Source of the DNA: JAZGGS01 sp963749485
GTDB lineage: Bacteria; Bacteroidota; Ignavibacteria; Ignavibacteriales; Ignavibacteriaceae
DNA: 64,000 nucleotides
Direction of reading: 5' to 3'
Assembly: GCA_963749485.1 (NCBI GenBank)
Contig: CAVVMV010000007.1
Location: 7,577 to 71,576, forward strand
The notes beneath the pieces were generated by a model. That model was not told the origin of the DNA and searched no databases. It worked only from the letters and a program-made list of their open reading frames with translations. Below, piece by piece: positions 28,151 to 38,165 of the stretch; the stretch's first letter is position 1; each line of letters opens with the position of its first letter. Made by a program: the position numbers and the translations under genes.

Positions 28151-29002
28151 TTAAGGTTTTATAGAATTTGTTAATAATAAAATTAATATAAATAATCCAA
28201 TTGCAATCCTGTAATAGATAAATACAAAAGTAGAATGCTTTTTTAAAAATTTAATAAGAAAATCTATCGCAAGGTAACCACTAATTCCCGATACCAATGT
28301 GGCAATGGTAATATTTAACGCCATATCTGTTGTGAGATAGTCTAACGAATGAATCAACTCAAACAAACCACTTGCAAGATACAGCCGGAATACTTAATAA
28401 AAATGAAAACTTCGCAGCCACATCTCGCTTAAGACCTAAAAATAAACCTCCTGTAATTGTGGTACCCGATCGGGATGAACCAGGTATTAATGCAAATGCC
28501 TGTGCAATTCCAATAATTATAGAATCTTTAACCGTGATGTTGTCCATATCTTTTTTGAAATTTGCAATTTTTTCAGCAATAGCCAGATATGATAGCTAAT
28601 CCTATTAAACTAAAACTTATAACATAAAGATTCTTAGTTAGGGAACCTTCTATTGATTCTTTGAATAACAATCCGATTACTACAACGGGTATTGTACCGA
28701 CAATAACCAGCCATCCAAGTCTTGAATTTAAACTTTGTAAGCTAATATTTTTTTCTTGAAAGGAAATTATCTCTTAAAAAATCCCTCACAATAAGAAACA
28801 AATCTTTTGCAAAATAAATTAAAACAGAAAACATAGTACCTATTTGAATAACCGCAATAAATGCAGTCCATCTTTCCGGATGTTCAGATGAGATTAGATT
28901 GAGGAGCTTTCCGGCAACTGTAACATGCCCTGTACTGCTTATCGGAAGGAATTCGGATAAACCCTGTATAATTCCTAAAAGAATAGCTTCAAAAACACTC
29001 AA
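28151..29002 (-). CDS. uppP: Undecaprenyl-diphosphatase UppP (BacA), three frameshifts
   Basis: UppP dephosphorylates undecaprenyl diphosphate to recycle the lipid carrier for peptidoglycan and glycans. The first part has the GLSEFLPISSTGHVTVAG motif, the third the PGSSRSGTTITGG motif, and the last part the closing membrane helices (GYLAIDFLIKFLKKHSTF). Between them another frame encodes ISLQSLNSRLGWLVIVGTIPVVVIGLLF. Breaks are near 28748 (an A7 run), 28580 and 28370. Assembled length is about 283 residues, normal for the family. Both catalytic motifs are intact, so the gene is probably functional in the cell. Its start overlaps the upstream barrel gene by four bases. Confidence 0.9.
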
Positions 29003-29652
29003 TCAGCTACCCCGAATAAGTAAGAGATTCCTAACTTCACTCCTGCGGAAAATGAATTAAAATTTACATTCTCGTTAAAATTTGTAATCTTATTTCCATC
29101 GTTATCAGATGGTTCGCCGTTAACATCGTACCTTATATCTAAACCGATATTTGCGTATAAATTATCGCCTAATATTGTGTTGCCTTCTGCTCTTACAACA
29201 ACACCAAACCCGGTTGAGCTGAAATCCACTTCGCTCCCCATCCATTTTTTAGATTCTTTTACTGAAACAAACCGTGGACCGGCACCTCCGCCAAATTTAA
29301 AATTATATCCATTACCAACAAATACGTAATAAGCCATCACTGAAGGCAATACTGAGTTATAAGTAAGATCATATTGACCAAGTCCAACATTGTTATTGTA
29401 AGAAAATATCTGGTATGGAATTTCGAGACCCAGTTCAAAATTACTACTGAGGAACTGACCTGCTTCAATTGTAAATATTACAGCCGTACTGAAAGATCCT
29501 AATTGTACAATTGGCTGGTAGCTTTGATTAATGTAATCCTGTACAGAGGGAATACTTATAAAGTTAATCCCCATAGTTGCTTTCAATTCTGTTTGAGCAT
29601 AAGCAAAGTTAATTGAAAACAAAATAAATCCTGATAAAAAAAGTTTTTTCAT
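28999..29652 (-). CDS. Putative outer-membrane beta-barrel protein
   Basis: A 217-residue secreted protein with a signal peptide (MKKLFLSGFILFSINFAYAQ; cleavage after AYA-Q). The mature part alternates polar and hydrophobic residues in short strands rich in Gly, Tyr and Asn (GLGQYDLTYNSVLPSVMAYYVFVGNGYNFKFGGGAGPRF), ending in an aromatic-containing strand KLGISYLFGVAD. This fits an eight-stranded porin-like barrel. I cannot name a specific family. It sits between a flippase-like gene and uppP with ATGA overlaps on both sides, so it belongs to the ftsK-lolA envelope transcript. Confidence 0.7.
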   Translation of the reverse strand: MKKLFLSGFILFSINFAYAQTELKATMGINFISIPSVQDYINQSYQPIVQLGSFSTAVIFTIEAGQFLSSNFELGLEIPYQIFSYNNNVGLGQYDLTYNSVLPSVMAYYVFVGNGYNFKFGGGAGPRFVSVKESKKWMGSEVDFSSTGFGVVVRAEGNTILGDNLYANIGLDIRYDVNGEPSDNDGNKITNFNENVNFNSFSAGVKLGISYLFGVAD

Positions 29653-30704
29653 GTTTCTTCCAGATCTGTTTTTACTATCTTAAAAAGATTAATGTGCTGC
29701 CTATTTAAAATTACAAATACAATTAAAGAGGTAAAGATGAACATCACGTAGGATACAGCGTGTGTAAGCAAAGCATATGCAGCACTTATAGTTTCACCAA
29801 AACCAAATAATAATACAAGAGTTGTTTTTGCCAGCGCATGGTATGAACCAGTTCCACCGGGAGTCGGAATAACAACACCAATAGCACTTATACTCATCAA
29901 TACCCAAGCCATTTCGTAAGTAACCGGTTGCAGCTTATCCAGTCCAAGCATTAAAAATCCCAGATAGGAACTAACACCATAAAGCAATAGCATAGCAACA
30001 GTTAGCAGTATTGTAAACAAATAATTATTGAATCCTTTAAGGCTGGTAAAACCCTGTATCAGCATTTCGAAAATATAAACTAATTTTTCTGCCCACTTTG
30101 ATGAAAACCTCTCAAACATTTTTACAATAATTCCGTAAAATCTTTCTTTATAACGAACTGAGAAATATATTGTTAGAATAATAGTAAGCATAGCAAAGGC
30201 AGATAAATATAAACTTGTTTCAAGCCATGGAAAAATTGAATAGAGATTTTCCCTCCATATAAAAGCTGAAACAAGCACAGCAAATCCTAACGATACTAAA
30301 TCAATTACACGCTCAACAATTACAGTACCAAACATTGAAGTGCGCGACAATCCTTCCCACTTACCAAGCATAATTGCTCTGGTAACTTCGCCGAGTTTGG
30401 GAGTTACGCAGTTAACTCCATAGCCAACCATAAGTGCGCCGAAAAGATGTTTCATGGAAGCATCGGGTTTAACAGAATGCAATATAACTTTCCAGCGTAC
30501 TGCTCTTATATAATGACTAGCCATAGTAGAAAAAGTAAAAACCACCAGCCAAAAAATTGATGCCTGGGAAACAAGAGTAAACACTTCACCAAGGTTAACA
30601 CCGTTGAAGGCGATGAACAGAAAGATAGCTGCCAATCCAATTGAGATAATAAAATTAATCAGTCCTCTTAGAGCAGGAATTTTTTTTGAATTACCTGAGG
30701 TCAA
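29649..30704 (-). CDS. Lysylphosphatidylglycerol synthase-like transmembrane protein (flippase-like)
   Basis: A 351-residue membrane protein of the LPG_synthase_TM (UPF0104) family: about eight helices, with HYIRAVRWKVILHS near residue 65 and GYGVNCVTPKLGEVTRAIMLGKWEGLSRTSMFGTVIVERVIDL typical of the family. Near the end it has PTPGGTGSYHALAKTTLVLLFG. These proteins are homologous to the flippase domain of MprF and are thought to move lipids or lipid-linked substrates. It lacks the cytoplasmic synthetase domain. It overlaps lolA by fourteen bases and is in the same transcript. Confidence 0.88.
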   Translation of the reverse strand: MTSGNSKKIPALRGLINFIISIGLAAIFLFIAFNGVNLGEVFTLVSQASIFWLVVFTFSTMASHYIRAVRWKVILHSVKPDASMKHLFGALMVGYGVNCVTPKLGEVTRAIMLGKWEGLSRTSMFGTVIVERVIDLVSLGFAVLVSAFIWRENLYSIFPWLETSLYLSAFAMLTIILTIYFSVRYKERFYGIIVKMFERFSSKWAEKLVYIFEMLIQGFTSLKGFNNYLFTILLTVAMLLLYGVSSYLGFLMLGLDKLQPVTYEMAWVLMSISAIGVVIPTPGGTGSYHALAKTTLVLLFGFGETISAAYALLTHAVSYVMFIFTSLIVFVILNRQHINLFKIVKTDLEET

Positions 30705-31323
30705 TAACCTTGCTTCCTTCCGGAGGTGTAAACGTAAATTTTGAATCGGGTAGATTTTGATCGATACTATAGTTTGTCAGATCAATCTGCACAAGACCCG
30801 CAGCCGGATCATCAATTAATACCCTGGAAATAAGATTATCATCTGCTATCCATAATTTAACTGAGTTAAAATTAAACGTGGAAGTTTGAGGTACAAGCTT
30901 TAAAACCGCCTGATCATCAATCATGTAAGTGCTTAGCTCACACTCTTCGGGGTAATCAAAAATGATACGCTCAATAGATAACAAACCGGCATCTTCTTCA
31001 TCATAACTGCTTATAATAACTTTGTTTTCTTTTTCATTATAATTCCAGTTTGTTTCACCATCAGATACAATTAGAATATTTGTGAGTTCAAATCTTATCT
31101 TATCTTCTTTTTTATAATAAACTTTTCCTGTAAGATTTGCTGATCCATTAACTGATTGTGTTAAGTTTGCTGAAAGATCGCTTAGTGTATTAAACTTATC
31201 CTGTACCGCCTGCAGAAGCTGGCTGGGATCGTTTTGTGCTGTAACAAGTCTGGTGCTGGTAAGAAATAATAATAAAAATATTACGATGATGTTTGTTCTG
31301 TAAACCTTAAATATTTTTTTCAT
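30691..31323 (-). CDS. lolA: Outer-membrane lipoprotein carrier protein LolA
   Basis: A 210-residue periplasmic carrier that takes lipoproteins from LolCDE to the outer membrane. It has a signal peptide (MKKIFKVYRTNIIVIFLLLFLTSTRLVTA). The conserved LolA fold shows as QAVQDKFNTLSDLSANLTQSV, then GKVYYKKEDKIRFELTN, and the C-terminal DSKFTFTPPEGSKVIDL. LolB was not seen here, which is normal outside proteobacteria. Together with ftsK, the flippase-like gene, the barrel and uppP it forms an envelope-biogenesis cluster. Its start is nine bases after the ftsK stop. Confidence 0.9.
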   Translation of the reverse strand: MKKIFKVYRTNIIVIFLLLFLTSTRLVTAQNDPSQLLQAVQDKFNTLSDLSANLTQSVNGSANLTGKVYYKKEDKIRFELTNILIVSDGETNWNYNEKENKVIISSYDEEDAGLLSIERIIFDYPEECELSTYMIDDQAVLKLVPQTSTFNFNSVKLWIADDNLISRVLIDDPAAGLVQIDLTNYSIDQNLPDSKFTFTPPEGSKVIDLR

Positions 31324-31332
31324 AATAATTTA

Positions 31333-33776
31333 TTATAATGATCTGAATACTGTTTCAAGTTGTTCTTCATTCTCCACTAAAACTTGTCCGTGCTTTACTT
31401 CCATCATTAGGTCCAACAATTCCAGCATCTTCAAGCTGATCAACTATCCTTGCAGCGCGAGAATAACCTAGTTTAAGCTTTCTCTGGAGAAGTGATACAG
31501 AACCCTGTTGATGACGCACAATAACTTTAGCTGCTTCTTCGAACATAGGATCTACATCAGCAAATAACCCGGCTGATGATCCTTTTTTCTTATCATAAAT
31601 GGAGGGAAGAAAATACGGTTTGGAATAAGCTGGCTGAGAATAAACATAATTTGTAATCTTTTCAACTTCCTCAGTCGATATAAAAGCATTTTGGACACGG
31701 ATTGGTTTCGGTGAGCCGGTGGGCATAAAAAGCATATCACCTTTTCCTAATAACTGCTCAGCTCCATTCATATCCAATATTGTCCTGGAATCGATTTTTG
31801 TTGCAACCTGGTATGCAATTCTTGAACTGAAGTTCGCTTTTATAACACCTGTAATAACATTAACTGATGGTCTTTGTGTTGCTAGCACAAGATGAATTCC
31901 AACAGCACGTGCTAATTGAGCAAGCCGGGTAATTGGTTCTTCAACATCTTTGCCGGCTGTTATCATTAAATCTGCAAGCTCATCTATAACAACAACAAGG
32001 TAGGGAAGATGATGATGTTTTATAGTTTCAGTATCGTGCGGTCTTGTTGCTGGATCATCTACCTTGCGATTATAATCGACAATATTTCTTACACCGGCTT
32101 TTGCCAGTCTATCATAACGCCGTTCCATTTCAATTTCTACAGACTTTAAAATAAGCACTGCATTCTGCGGAGCGGTTATAATTTCTTCTTCAAGATCAGG
32201 CGAAACTGCGAGGTAGTGTCTTCTTAGTTTATTATAAAAAGATAGCTCAATCTTTTTCGGATCCACCAAAACAAATTTTACCTCAGAAGGATGTTTGGTA
32301 TAAAGCAGACTGCTAATTATCATATTTATACCAACGCTTTTACCCGAGCCGGTTGAACCTGCAATAAGCAAGTGCGGCATTAATGCAAGATCTGCTATAT
32401 AAACATCACCGTTAATAGTTTTGCCAAATGCCATAGGCAGTTCAGCTTTGGATTCGTAAATTTTGCCCAGCACTGAGCGTGCATTAACCAGCTCAGCTAC
32501 GGCGTTTGGTATTTCCACTCCAATTGCACCTTTGCCCGGGATGGGCGCAATAATTCTTATTCCTTTAGCTGCTAATGCAAGTGCTATATCGTTTTCAAGC
32601 CCAACTATCTTACTAATTTTTACGCCGGGCGCAGGAACAATTTCGTAAAGTGTAACAACAGGACCGGGAGTAACTGAAATATCCTGAATATCAATATCAA
32701 ACAGTTTTAATTTTTCTTTTAACAGTTCTGCGTTTCTTGTTAGTTCTTCTTCTGCAACTTTAAAATTTTCTTCGGGAGCGGGCTCCAACATATCCAGCGT
32801 AACCATCTTATAATCTATATTTTCCTCCCACGGCTCAGGTAGTTTTTCCTCTTCATCTCTTCCAAATTCCCTGGCAGGTACTTCCCCGGTTTTTTCGAGA
32901 TCAACTTTTTTTCTTTCTTCGCGAATCACTTCATTTTGATCATCATCGGAATATCCATCATCTTTTCTTATAATTCTTATTTTTGTTTGTGATTGTACCT
33001 CTTCATCCATCAACTCTTCTGCAGTAGAGAGTGTTTCTTCATTTTTATTTTTAAGTTTTTTCTTTCCGGATCGAAGTTTCTTTATCTTATCCAGGTTAGT
33101 TTCAATCCCTTCATCATTCCCTTTTATTTTTATTTCGCTACCCTGTTTACCCGCAAAAGCAGATTTAAAAAATCCTATTATTTTTTCAATCTTTATATCA
33201 AAAGCAAATATTAAAACAGTAACAAACGCAAATAAAAGTAAAATTATACCCGCCAATTCCACCAAGCAAACCTGATAATGCTTCTCCAAGATATTCGCCA
33301 ATGTATCCTCTTAGCTCATAAGATCCTGCAAATATGTTGTAATTTACTTTAAGCACTCCAAAGAAAGCAGCAAGGATTAATGCCATGAAGATAAAAAAGT
33401 TTGATAGATGAATTTTAAGCTTGAATGATAATTTCTTAAAAAATGAAAAGCCCCACAGGAAGAGTATAAAAGCGAATGCAATAGAAAAATATCCTAACGT
33501 CTGCTTTATAAGAAAGTGAGCGGTGTGTGCGCCTATAATTCCAAGCCAGTTATTTATATCAGATTTGTCACCCGGTGAGAAAATATCTTTGAAGAAATCA
33601 CCCATCAAGGCTTCATCATAACGGCTGTAAGAAATTACAGACAGGAATAAAAAGACCGATAGCACCAAAAGAAAAATGGCAAAAATAGTCTTTTTCTTTT
33701 CGGGAGAAATTGTAAAATAAGACTTACCCCCTGATTTATTTTCCCGTTTTTTAGTTGTCTTCCTTTTAACAGCCAT
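31333..33776 (-). CDS. ftsK: DNA translocase FtsK/SpoIIIE, two frameshifts
   Basis: FtsK pumps chromosome ends through the division septum. The N-terminal part has four membrane helices (residues about 28-50, 85-110, 125-145, 170-200), followed by a charged linker. The motor domain has Walker A GSTGSGKSVGIN and Walker B LVVVIDELADLM, and the C-terminal winged-helix gamma domain has VSLLQRKLKLGYSRAARIVDQLEDAG. Frame breaks occur near 33255 (GGIGG followed by an extra G) and near 31405. After the latter the expected MMEVKHGQVLVENEEQLE lies in another frame and ends at a TAA at 31333. Assembled length is about 814 residues. Confidence 0.95.
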
Positions 33777-33805
33777 TAATAACTAAGATCTTTTTAAGAA
33801 AGTAA

Positions 33806-34531
33806 TTATACTTTAATTGATTGTAATGCGCTTCCATTAAAGAAAGGGACTATGCTGGTTACGCTTAATTTACTGCAAATTTTAAGATCATCTTCAAACC
33901 CGCGGGAGGCAAGCAATTTACCATGCTCTGTTTCTTTAAGCATTTTTAAAATGTTTTTACCAAAAGATTGATTTAATGCTACAGCACATTTAGCCGAGTC
34001 TGATAATTCCACATTGTCTTTTATTGACCCGAGTTCCTTCACAAGTCTGCCTGCACAAACCGAATCTTCCATGGAAAAAAGATTGTTATTTCCCGCACAT
34101 AGAATTTCGACATCTTTACCGAGGTTAGCAAGTTGCTTTGCAACAGCATTTAGATTATTGAAGGAACAAACTAATAGATTATCGGAAAATTTTGCTTTAA
34201 CAATTGCTTTTGAGCCATTTGTGGTATAGTAAACTATCGATTTGTCCTCAATCAGTCTTCCTTCATATTCGGCTGGAGAATTACCAAGCGCGAATCCATC
34301 TATTTTTTGTGCGTTTCTTTCGCCGCCAAGCAAAGTATGTCCGCCAAACATTCCCCCCGAAACTTTAACAGCAAATTCAACTGTGGCTACTGGTATTACT
34401 TCCTTTGCACCATTTGAAAGGGCAGTGATAATAGTTGTTGAAGCGCGAAGAACATCAATGACAACAGTGGTTTTCCCAGAAAAGTAAAGTTCATCTTTAT
34501 TAACCGGCGAAAACATTATGTTTATTTTCAT
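33806..34531 (-). CDS. comB: 2-phosphosulfolactate phosphatase (ComB family)
   Basis: A 241-residue protein of the ComB family, a Mg2+-dependent acid phosphatase first known from coenzyme M synthesis in methanogens. It has the family strings TTVVIDVLRASTTIITAL, LLGGERNAQKIDGFALGNSPAEY, YYTTNGSKAI and EILCAGNNNLFSMEDSVCAGRLV. Bacterial members without coenzyme M are common and their substrate is unknown; sulfolactate metabolism is one possibility. No other sulfolactate or coenzyme M gene is nearby. It precedes ftsK by 29 bases and follows gcvT by 16. Confidence 0.9.
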   Translation of the reverse strand: MKINIMFSPVNKDELYFSGKTTVVIDVLRASTTIITALSNGAKEVIPVATVEFAVKVSGGMFGGHTLLGGERNAQKIDGFALGNSPAEYEGRLIEDKSIVYYTTNGSKAIVKAKFSDNLLVCSFNNLNAVAKQLANLGKDVEILCAGNNNLFSMEDSVCAGRLVKELGSIKDNVELSDSAKCAVALNQSFGKNILKMLKETEHGKLLASRGFEDDLKICSKLSVTSIVPFFNGSALQSIKV

Positions 34532-34547
34532 AGCGTTGTATCACCGT

Positions 34548-35630
34548 TTAGTTTTTAACAAAAGGCAGCTTAACAACTTTAGCTGCAAATTCTTTTCCCC
34601 TGATTGAAATATTTATTTCGGTTCCAACTTTTTTATAATCTGAATCTATATAACCCAAGGCTATAGGTTTTTCAAGAACCGGGCTAACAGTACCGCTGGT
34701 AATTGTTCCAATCTTTTTATCGCCATCAACTATATCATATCCTTTTCTTGGGAAGAATTTATCATCAGAAATCATTGCAACGAGTTTTCTGGTAATTCCG
34801 TTCTCTTTTACTTTTTTTAGCGATTCCCGTCCAATAAAATCTTCTTTGTTTAACTTGGTAATCCAACCAAGCCCTGCTTCAATTGTGTTTGTAGTTTCAT
34901 CAATATCATTACCGTATAAACAAAAACCCATTTCAAGTCTTAAAGAATCTCTTGCTGCAAGTCCGGCTGGTTGAATATCATATTCTTTTCCAGCTTTGAA
35001 CAGTTCATTCCAAACATGAGCCGCAGTTTCTTCATCGCCCGTAAAATAAAGCTCATAGCCAAGTTCGCCGGTGTAGCCGGTTCGCGATACTATCATCTCT
35101 ACGCCGGCAACCTTATCAATTTTAAAATGATAATAATCCAGATCAATCTTATTATCCATTAGTTTTTGCACAACTAATTCCGAATTATGACCTTGCACCG
35201 CAAGCAGGGAATAATCATCACTTAAGTTTTTAATATCAACACCAAATTTATTGTTCTCAACCATCCAGTTATAGTCTTTTTCGATATTAGCTGCATTAAC
35301 AACAAGCATGTATTTGTTTTCTGCAATATTGTATACAAGCAGGTCATCAACAATTCCACCGTTGGGATAACACATTGCAGAATACTGAACTTTGCCAGGT
35401 GTTAGCTGCGATGCATCATTAACCGTAATGTGCTGAACAAAATCTAAAGCGTTATTTCCCTCTATAAATATTTCGCCCATGTGCGAAACATCAAACACTC
35501 CAACCGAATCGCGGACTGCTTTATGTTCGGCTATGATGGAAGAATATTGAACGGGCATTTCATAACCGGCAAACTCTACAATTTTTGCACCGGCTTTTTT
35601 ATGAAGCTCGTAAAATTTTGTTTTTTTCAT
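34548..35630 (-). CDS. gcvT: Aminomethyltransferase (glycine cleavage T protein)
   Basis: GcvT transfers the methylene group from aminomethyl-lipoyl GcvH to tetrahydrofolate, releasing ammonia. The 360-residue protein is complete: HKKAGAKIVEFAGYEMPVQYSSIIAEHKAVRDSVGVFDVSHMGEI at the N-terminus, GGIVDDLLVYN with the catalytic Asp region, SRTGYTGELGYELYF, and a C-terminal barrel (GTVSPVLEKPIALGYID). The other cleavage-system genes (gcvH, gcvP) are not in the window. It is packed between the transaldolase-like gene and comB with gaps of 13 and 16 bases. Confidence 0.97.
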   Translation of the reverse strand: MKKTKFYELHKKAGAKIVEFAGYEMPVQYSSIIAEHKAVRDSVGVFDVSHMGEIFIEGNNALDFVQHITVNDASQLTPGKVQYSAMCYPNGGIVDDLLVYNIAENKYMLVVNAANIEKDYNWMVENNKFGVDIKNLSDDYSLLAVQGHNSELVVQKLMDNKIDLDYYHFKIDKVAGVEMIVSRTGYTGELGYELYFTGDEETAAHVWNELFKAGKEYDIQPAGLAARDSLRLEMGFCLYGNDIDETTNTIEAGLGWITKLNKEDFIGRESLKKVKENGITRKLVAMISDDKFFPRKGYDIVDGDKKIGTITSGTVSPVLEKPIALGYIDSDYKKVGTEINISIRGKEFAAKVVKLPFVKN

Positions 35631-35643
35631 ATAAAAGAATTAA

Positions 35644-36291
35644 TTATTTCTTATCTAATTTTTTCCAGTCACTTAAAAACTTATCAATCCCAATATCAGT
35701 TAAGGGATGATTGAACAGTTTATTTATAACAGCAAACGGAATGGTGCAAACATCAGCACCCATTAGTGCTGCTTCAACAAGATGAAGCGGGTGCCTTATA
35801 CTTGCAACCAGCACTTCTGTTTGATAATTATAATTGCTGTAAATCTGAACAATCTGTGAAATCAAATCCATCCCGCTGGTGCTTATATCATCTAATCTGC
35901 CTACGAAAGGGCTAATATAGGTTGCACCTGCTTTTGCAGCAAGCAGTGCCTGCGAGGCGGAGAAACATAGTGTAACGTTTGTGTTTATGCCTTCATCTGA
36001 AAGTGTTTTAACTGCTTTCAAACCCTCTTTAATAAGAGGAATTTTTACTACAATATTTTTATGAATAGCAGCAAGTTCGCGCGCTTCCTTAAGCATTCCA
36101 TCGTAATCAGTTGCAATAACTTCTGCACTTATCGGTCCGTCTACTATTTTAATTATTTCATCTAATAACTCTCTAAAATTTTTGCCTTCTTTGGCTACTA
36201 AAGATGGGTTCGTTGTAACACCATCTAAAACTCCAAGTGAAGCTGCTTCCTTTATTTCATCAATGTTTGCTGTATCAATAAAAAATTTCAT
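35644..36291 (-). CDS. fsa: Transaldolase / fructose-6-phosphate aldolase (FSA-type)
   Basis: A 215-residue short transaldolase-family enzyme: MKFFIDTANIDEIKEAASLGVLDGVTTNPSLVAKEG at the N-terminus, Schiff-base Lys in HKNIVVKIPLIKEGLKAV (about residue 85), then TNVTLCFSASQALLAAKAGATYISPFVGRLDD and a HPLTDIGIDKFLSDW tail. The size and sequence place it with the TalC/FSA group, which can be true transaldolases or fructose-6-phosphate aldolases; the sequence alone does not decide. It is the first gene of the gcvT-comB run, downstream of rng. Confidence 0.93.
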   Translation of the reverse strand: MKFFIDTANIDEIKEAASLGVLDGVTTNPSLVAKEGKNFRELLDEIIKIVDGPISAEVIATDYDGMLKEARELAAIHKNIVVKIPLIKEGLKAVKTLSDEGINTNVTLCFSASQALLAAKAGATYISPFVGRLDDISTSGMDLISQIVQIYSNYNYQTEVLVASIRHPLHLVEAALMGADVCTIPFAVINKLFNHPLTDIGIDKFLSDWKKLDKK

Positions 36292-36330
36292 GGTTAGTCT
36301 CCGAATAAAATTATTAAAAATATAAATTTT

Positions 36331-37898
36331 TTAATCAAACAATTGTGTTAAATCTTTACCTGTTTTTGAAGAAATAAACTTAAACTTACCCGGTTTAACA
36401 GATACCGTTTCTTCAACTTTTAAACGCGTAAAATATTTTATTTGAAACTTGGTTAAAGATTTAATTTTCCCTTCACGCAGATTTGCTGCCGTAGACGGAT
36501 GGCACTTAATAATTAAACTTCTCTCTTTGGAATTTCTTTTAAACTTTTTCAGCCAGGATTCTAAGATCGTAAACAAGGTGCGATCCCTTAGTTAGCTGAC
36601 CTGTTCCAAGACAAGAGGGGCAAACCTCCTTTATTGCCTGATCAATGTTCTGTCTTATACGCTGCCTGGTAATTTGGATAAGACCAAAATCAGTCATTGG
36701 TAAAATAGCAACTTTGGCTCTATCTTTCCTGAATTCTTTTTTTAATTCATCATAAACTTTTTTACGGTTTTTATCTTCTTCAAGATCTATAAAATCGGTA
36801 ACAATTATTCCTCCAATATCTCTTAATCTTAACTGGCGGCAAACTTCACGAGCAGCTTCTAAGTCAGTTTTAAGAGAATTCTGCTCCTGCTCTTTATTCC
36901 TGGCATATCTACCGCTGTTCACATCAATTACAACCATCGCCTCCGTATGCTCAATTATCAGGTAGCCGCCGCTTGGCAGGTGAACTCGTCTGCCCATAAG
37001 TGTTTTAATCTGCTCTTCAATTTTAAAATCATCAAAGATCCCATCGGAAGATTTGTACGGTTCCACTTTTTCAGCAATTGCCGGTTGAACGACCCGCAAA
37101 TAACTGTTTATCTGTTTATATAAGTTTTTTAGAATCAATAAATACTTTGGAAACATCAGAATTGAAAAGATCCCTGATAACGCTAACGGTTGTGTTAAGA
37201 TCCTGGTAAATTAATGAGGGGGGCTTTTCTGTTTTTACTGATGACTCAATTTCGGACCAAGTCTTCATCAGTAACTTTAAATCATCTTTTAGTGATTCTT
37301 CAGATTGCTTTTGAGCAACAGTTCTTATTATAAGCCCATAATTTTCGGGTATGATTCCGCGAGCAATATACCTTAATCTTTTTTTCTCACGGTAATCTGT
37401 AATTTTTTTTGAAACGCCAATTTTATTATCGAAAGGTAGAAGAACACAAAACCTGCCTGGTAACGAAATTGATGAAGTTACGCGAACTCCTTTATTAGCA
37501 ACAGGTTCCTTTGTAATCTGGACAAGTATATCCTGTCCTTTACGTAGTTTTGGTATGGGTCTGTTCGAGCCATTTCTGCCGGGAGATGCTGCGGCTTCAC
37601 TATCCGTTGGAGAATCTTCTTCTTCAACATCTGTAGCATCTTCGCCAATCATATCCTGCAGTTGCTGTGTTCTATCGCCAATATCTGAAAAATGAAGAAA
37701 TGCATCGTGCTTCATTCCAATATCTATAAAGGCAGCCCTAATGCCGGGAAGGACGCGAGCCACCCTTCCAAGATAAATATCTCCTACCGTTCTGCGATTT
37801 TCAGGATGGTCGACAAAGAAGTCGACTAAACTTCCATCTTCCGTAATGGCTACGCGCGTTTGGGTAGACGTGGAATTGATAATAATTTCTTTTACCAT
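36331..37898 (-). CDS. rng: Ribonuclease G/E, two frameshifts
   Basis: An endoribonuclease of the RNase E/G family, acting in rRNA processing and mRNA decay. An S1 domain is at residues about 36-130, interrupted by an acidic insert (EEEDSPTDSEAAASPG) typical of this bacterial group. The catalytic core follows with GYLIIEHTEAMVVIDVNSGRY and IGGIIVTDFIDLE (metal-binding Asp residues), then CPSCLGTGQL, the zinc-link motif. The small C-terminal domain ends KFISSKTGKDLTQLFD. Frames change near 37120-37150 and 36545-36575. Assembled length is about 522 residues, as for RNase G; the long RNase E scaffold tail is absent. Confidence 0.93.
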
Positions 37899-37977
37899 AT
37901 AGGTTAAACTCTCTTAATGAAATAAGATATTTCATTATAAAACTTTTTATACTTACAAAACCTAGATTAAAGATCTG

Positions 37978-38003
37978 CCCTGCATGAATAAATCGATGCA
38001 GGG
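37978..38003. other. Intergenic hairpin between pnp and rng
   Basis: CCCTGCAT and ATGCAGGG form a perfect eight-base stem with a ten-base loop in the 267-base gap between pnp and rng. Neither side has a clear T-run, so it may be an mRNA structure or processing site rather than a terminator. A weaker stem AGGTGTT/AACGCCT lies at about 38110-38138, nearer the pnp stop, and could end the pnp transcript. No gene is seen in the gap. Confidence 0.4.
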
Positions 38004-38165
38004 TGATATCAAATAAAAACATGAATAATGTGTTGAAACTAAATAACATACTACAAGGTTTTTATAAGTATTAAAAAAATACTGAAAAAATTCTATTAGT
38101 TAATAATCAATAAGGTGTTACTTTATTGCAACGCCTGTTTATTTATTTTGATTTTTATCGTCGTC

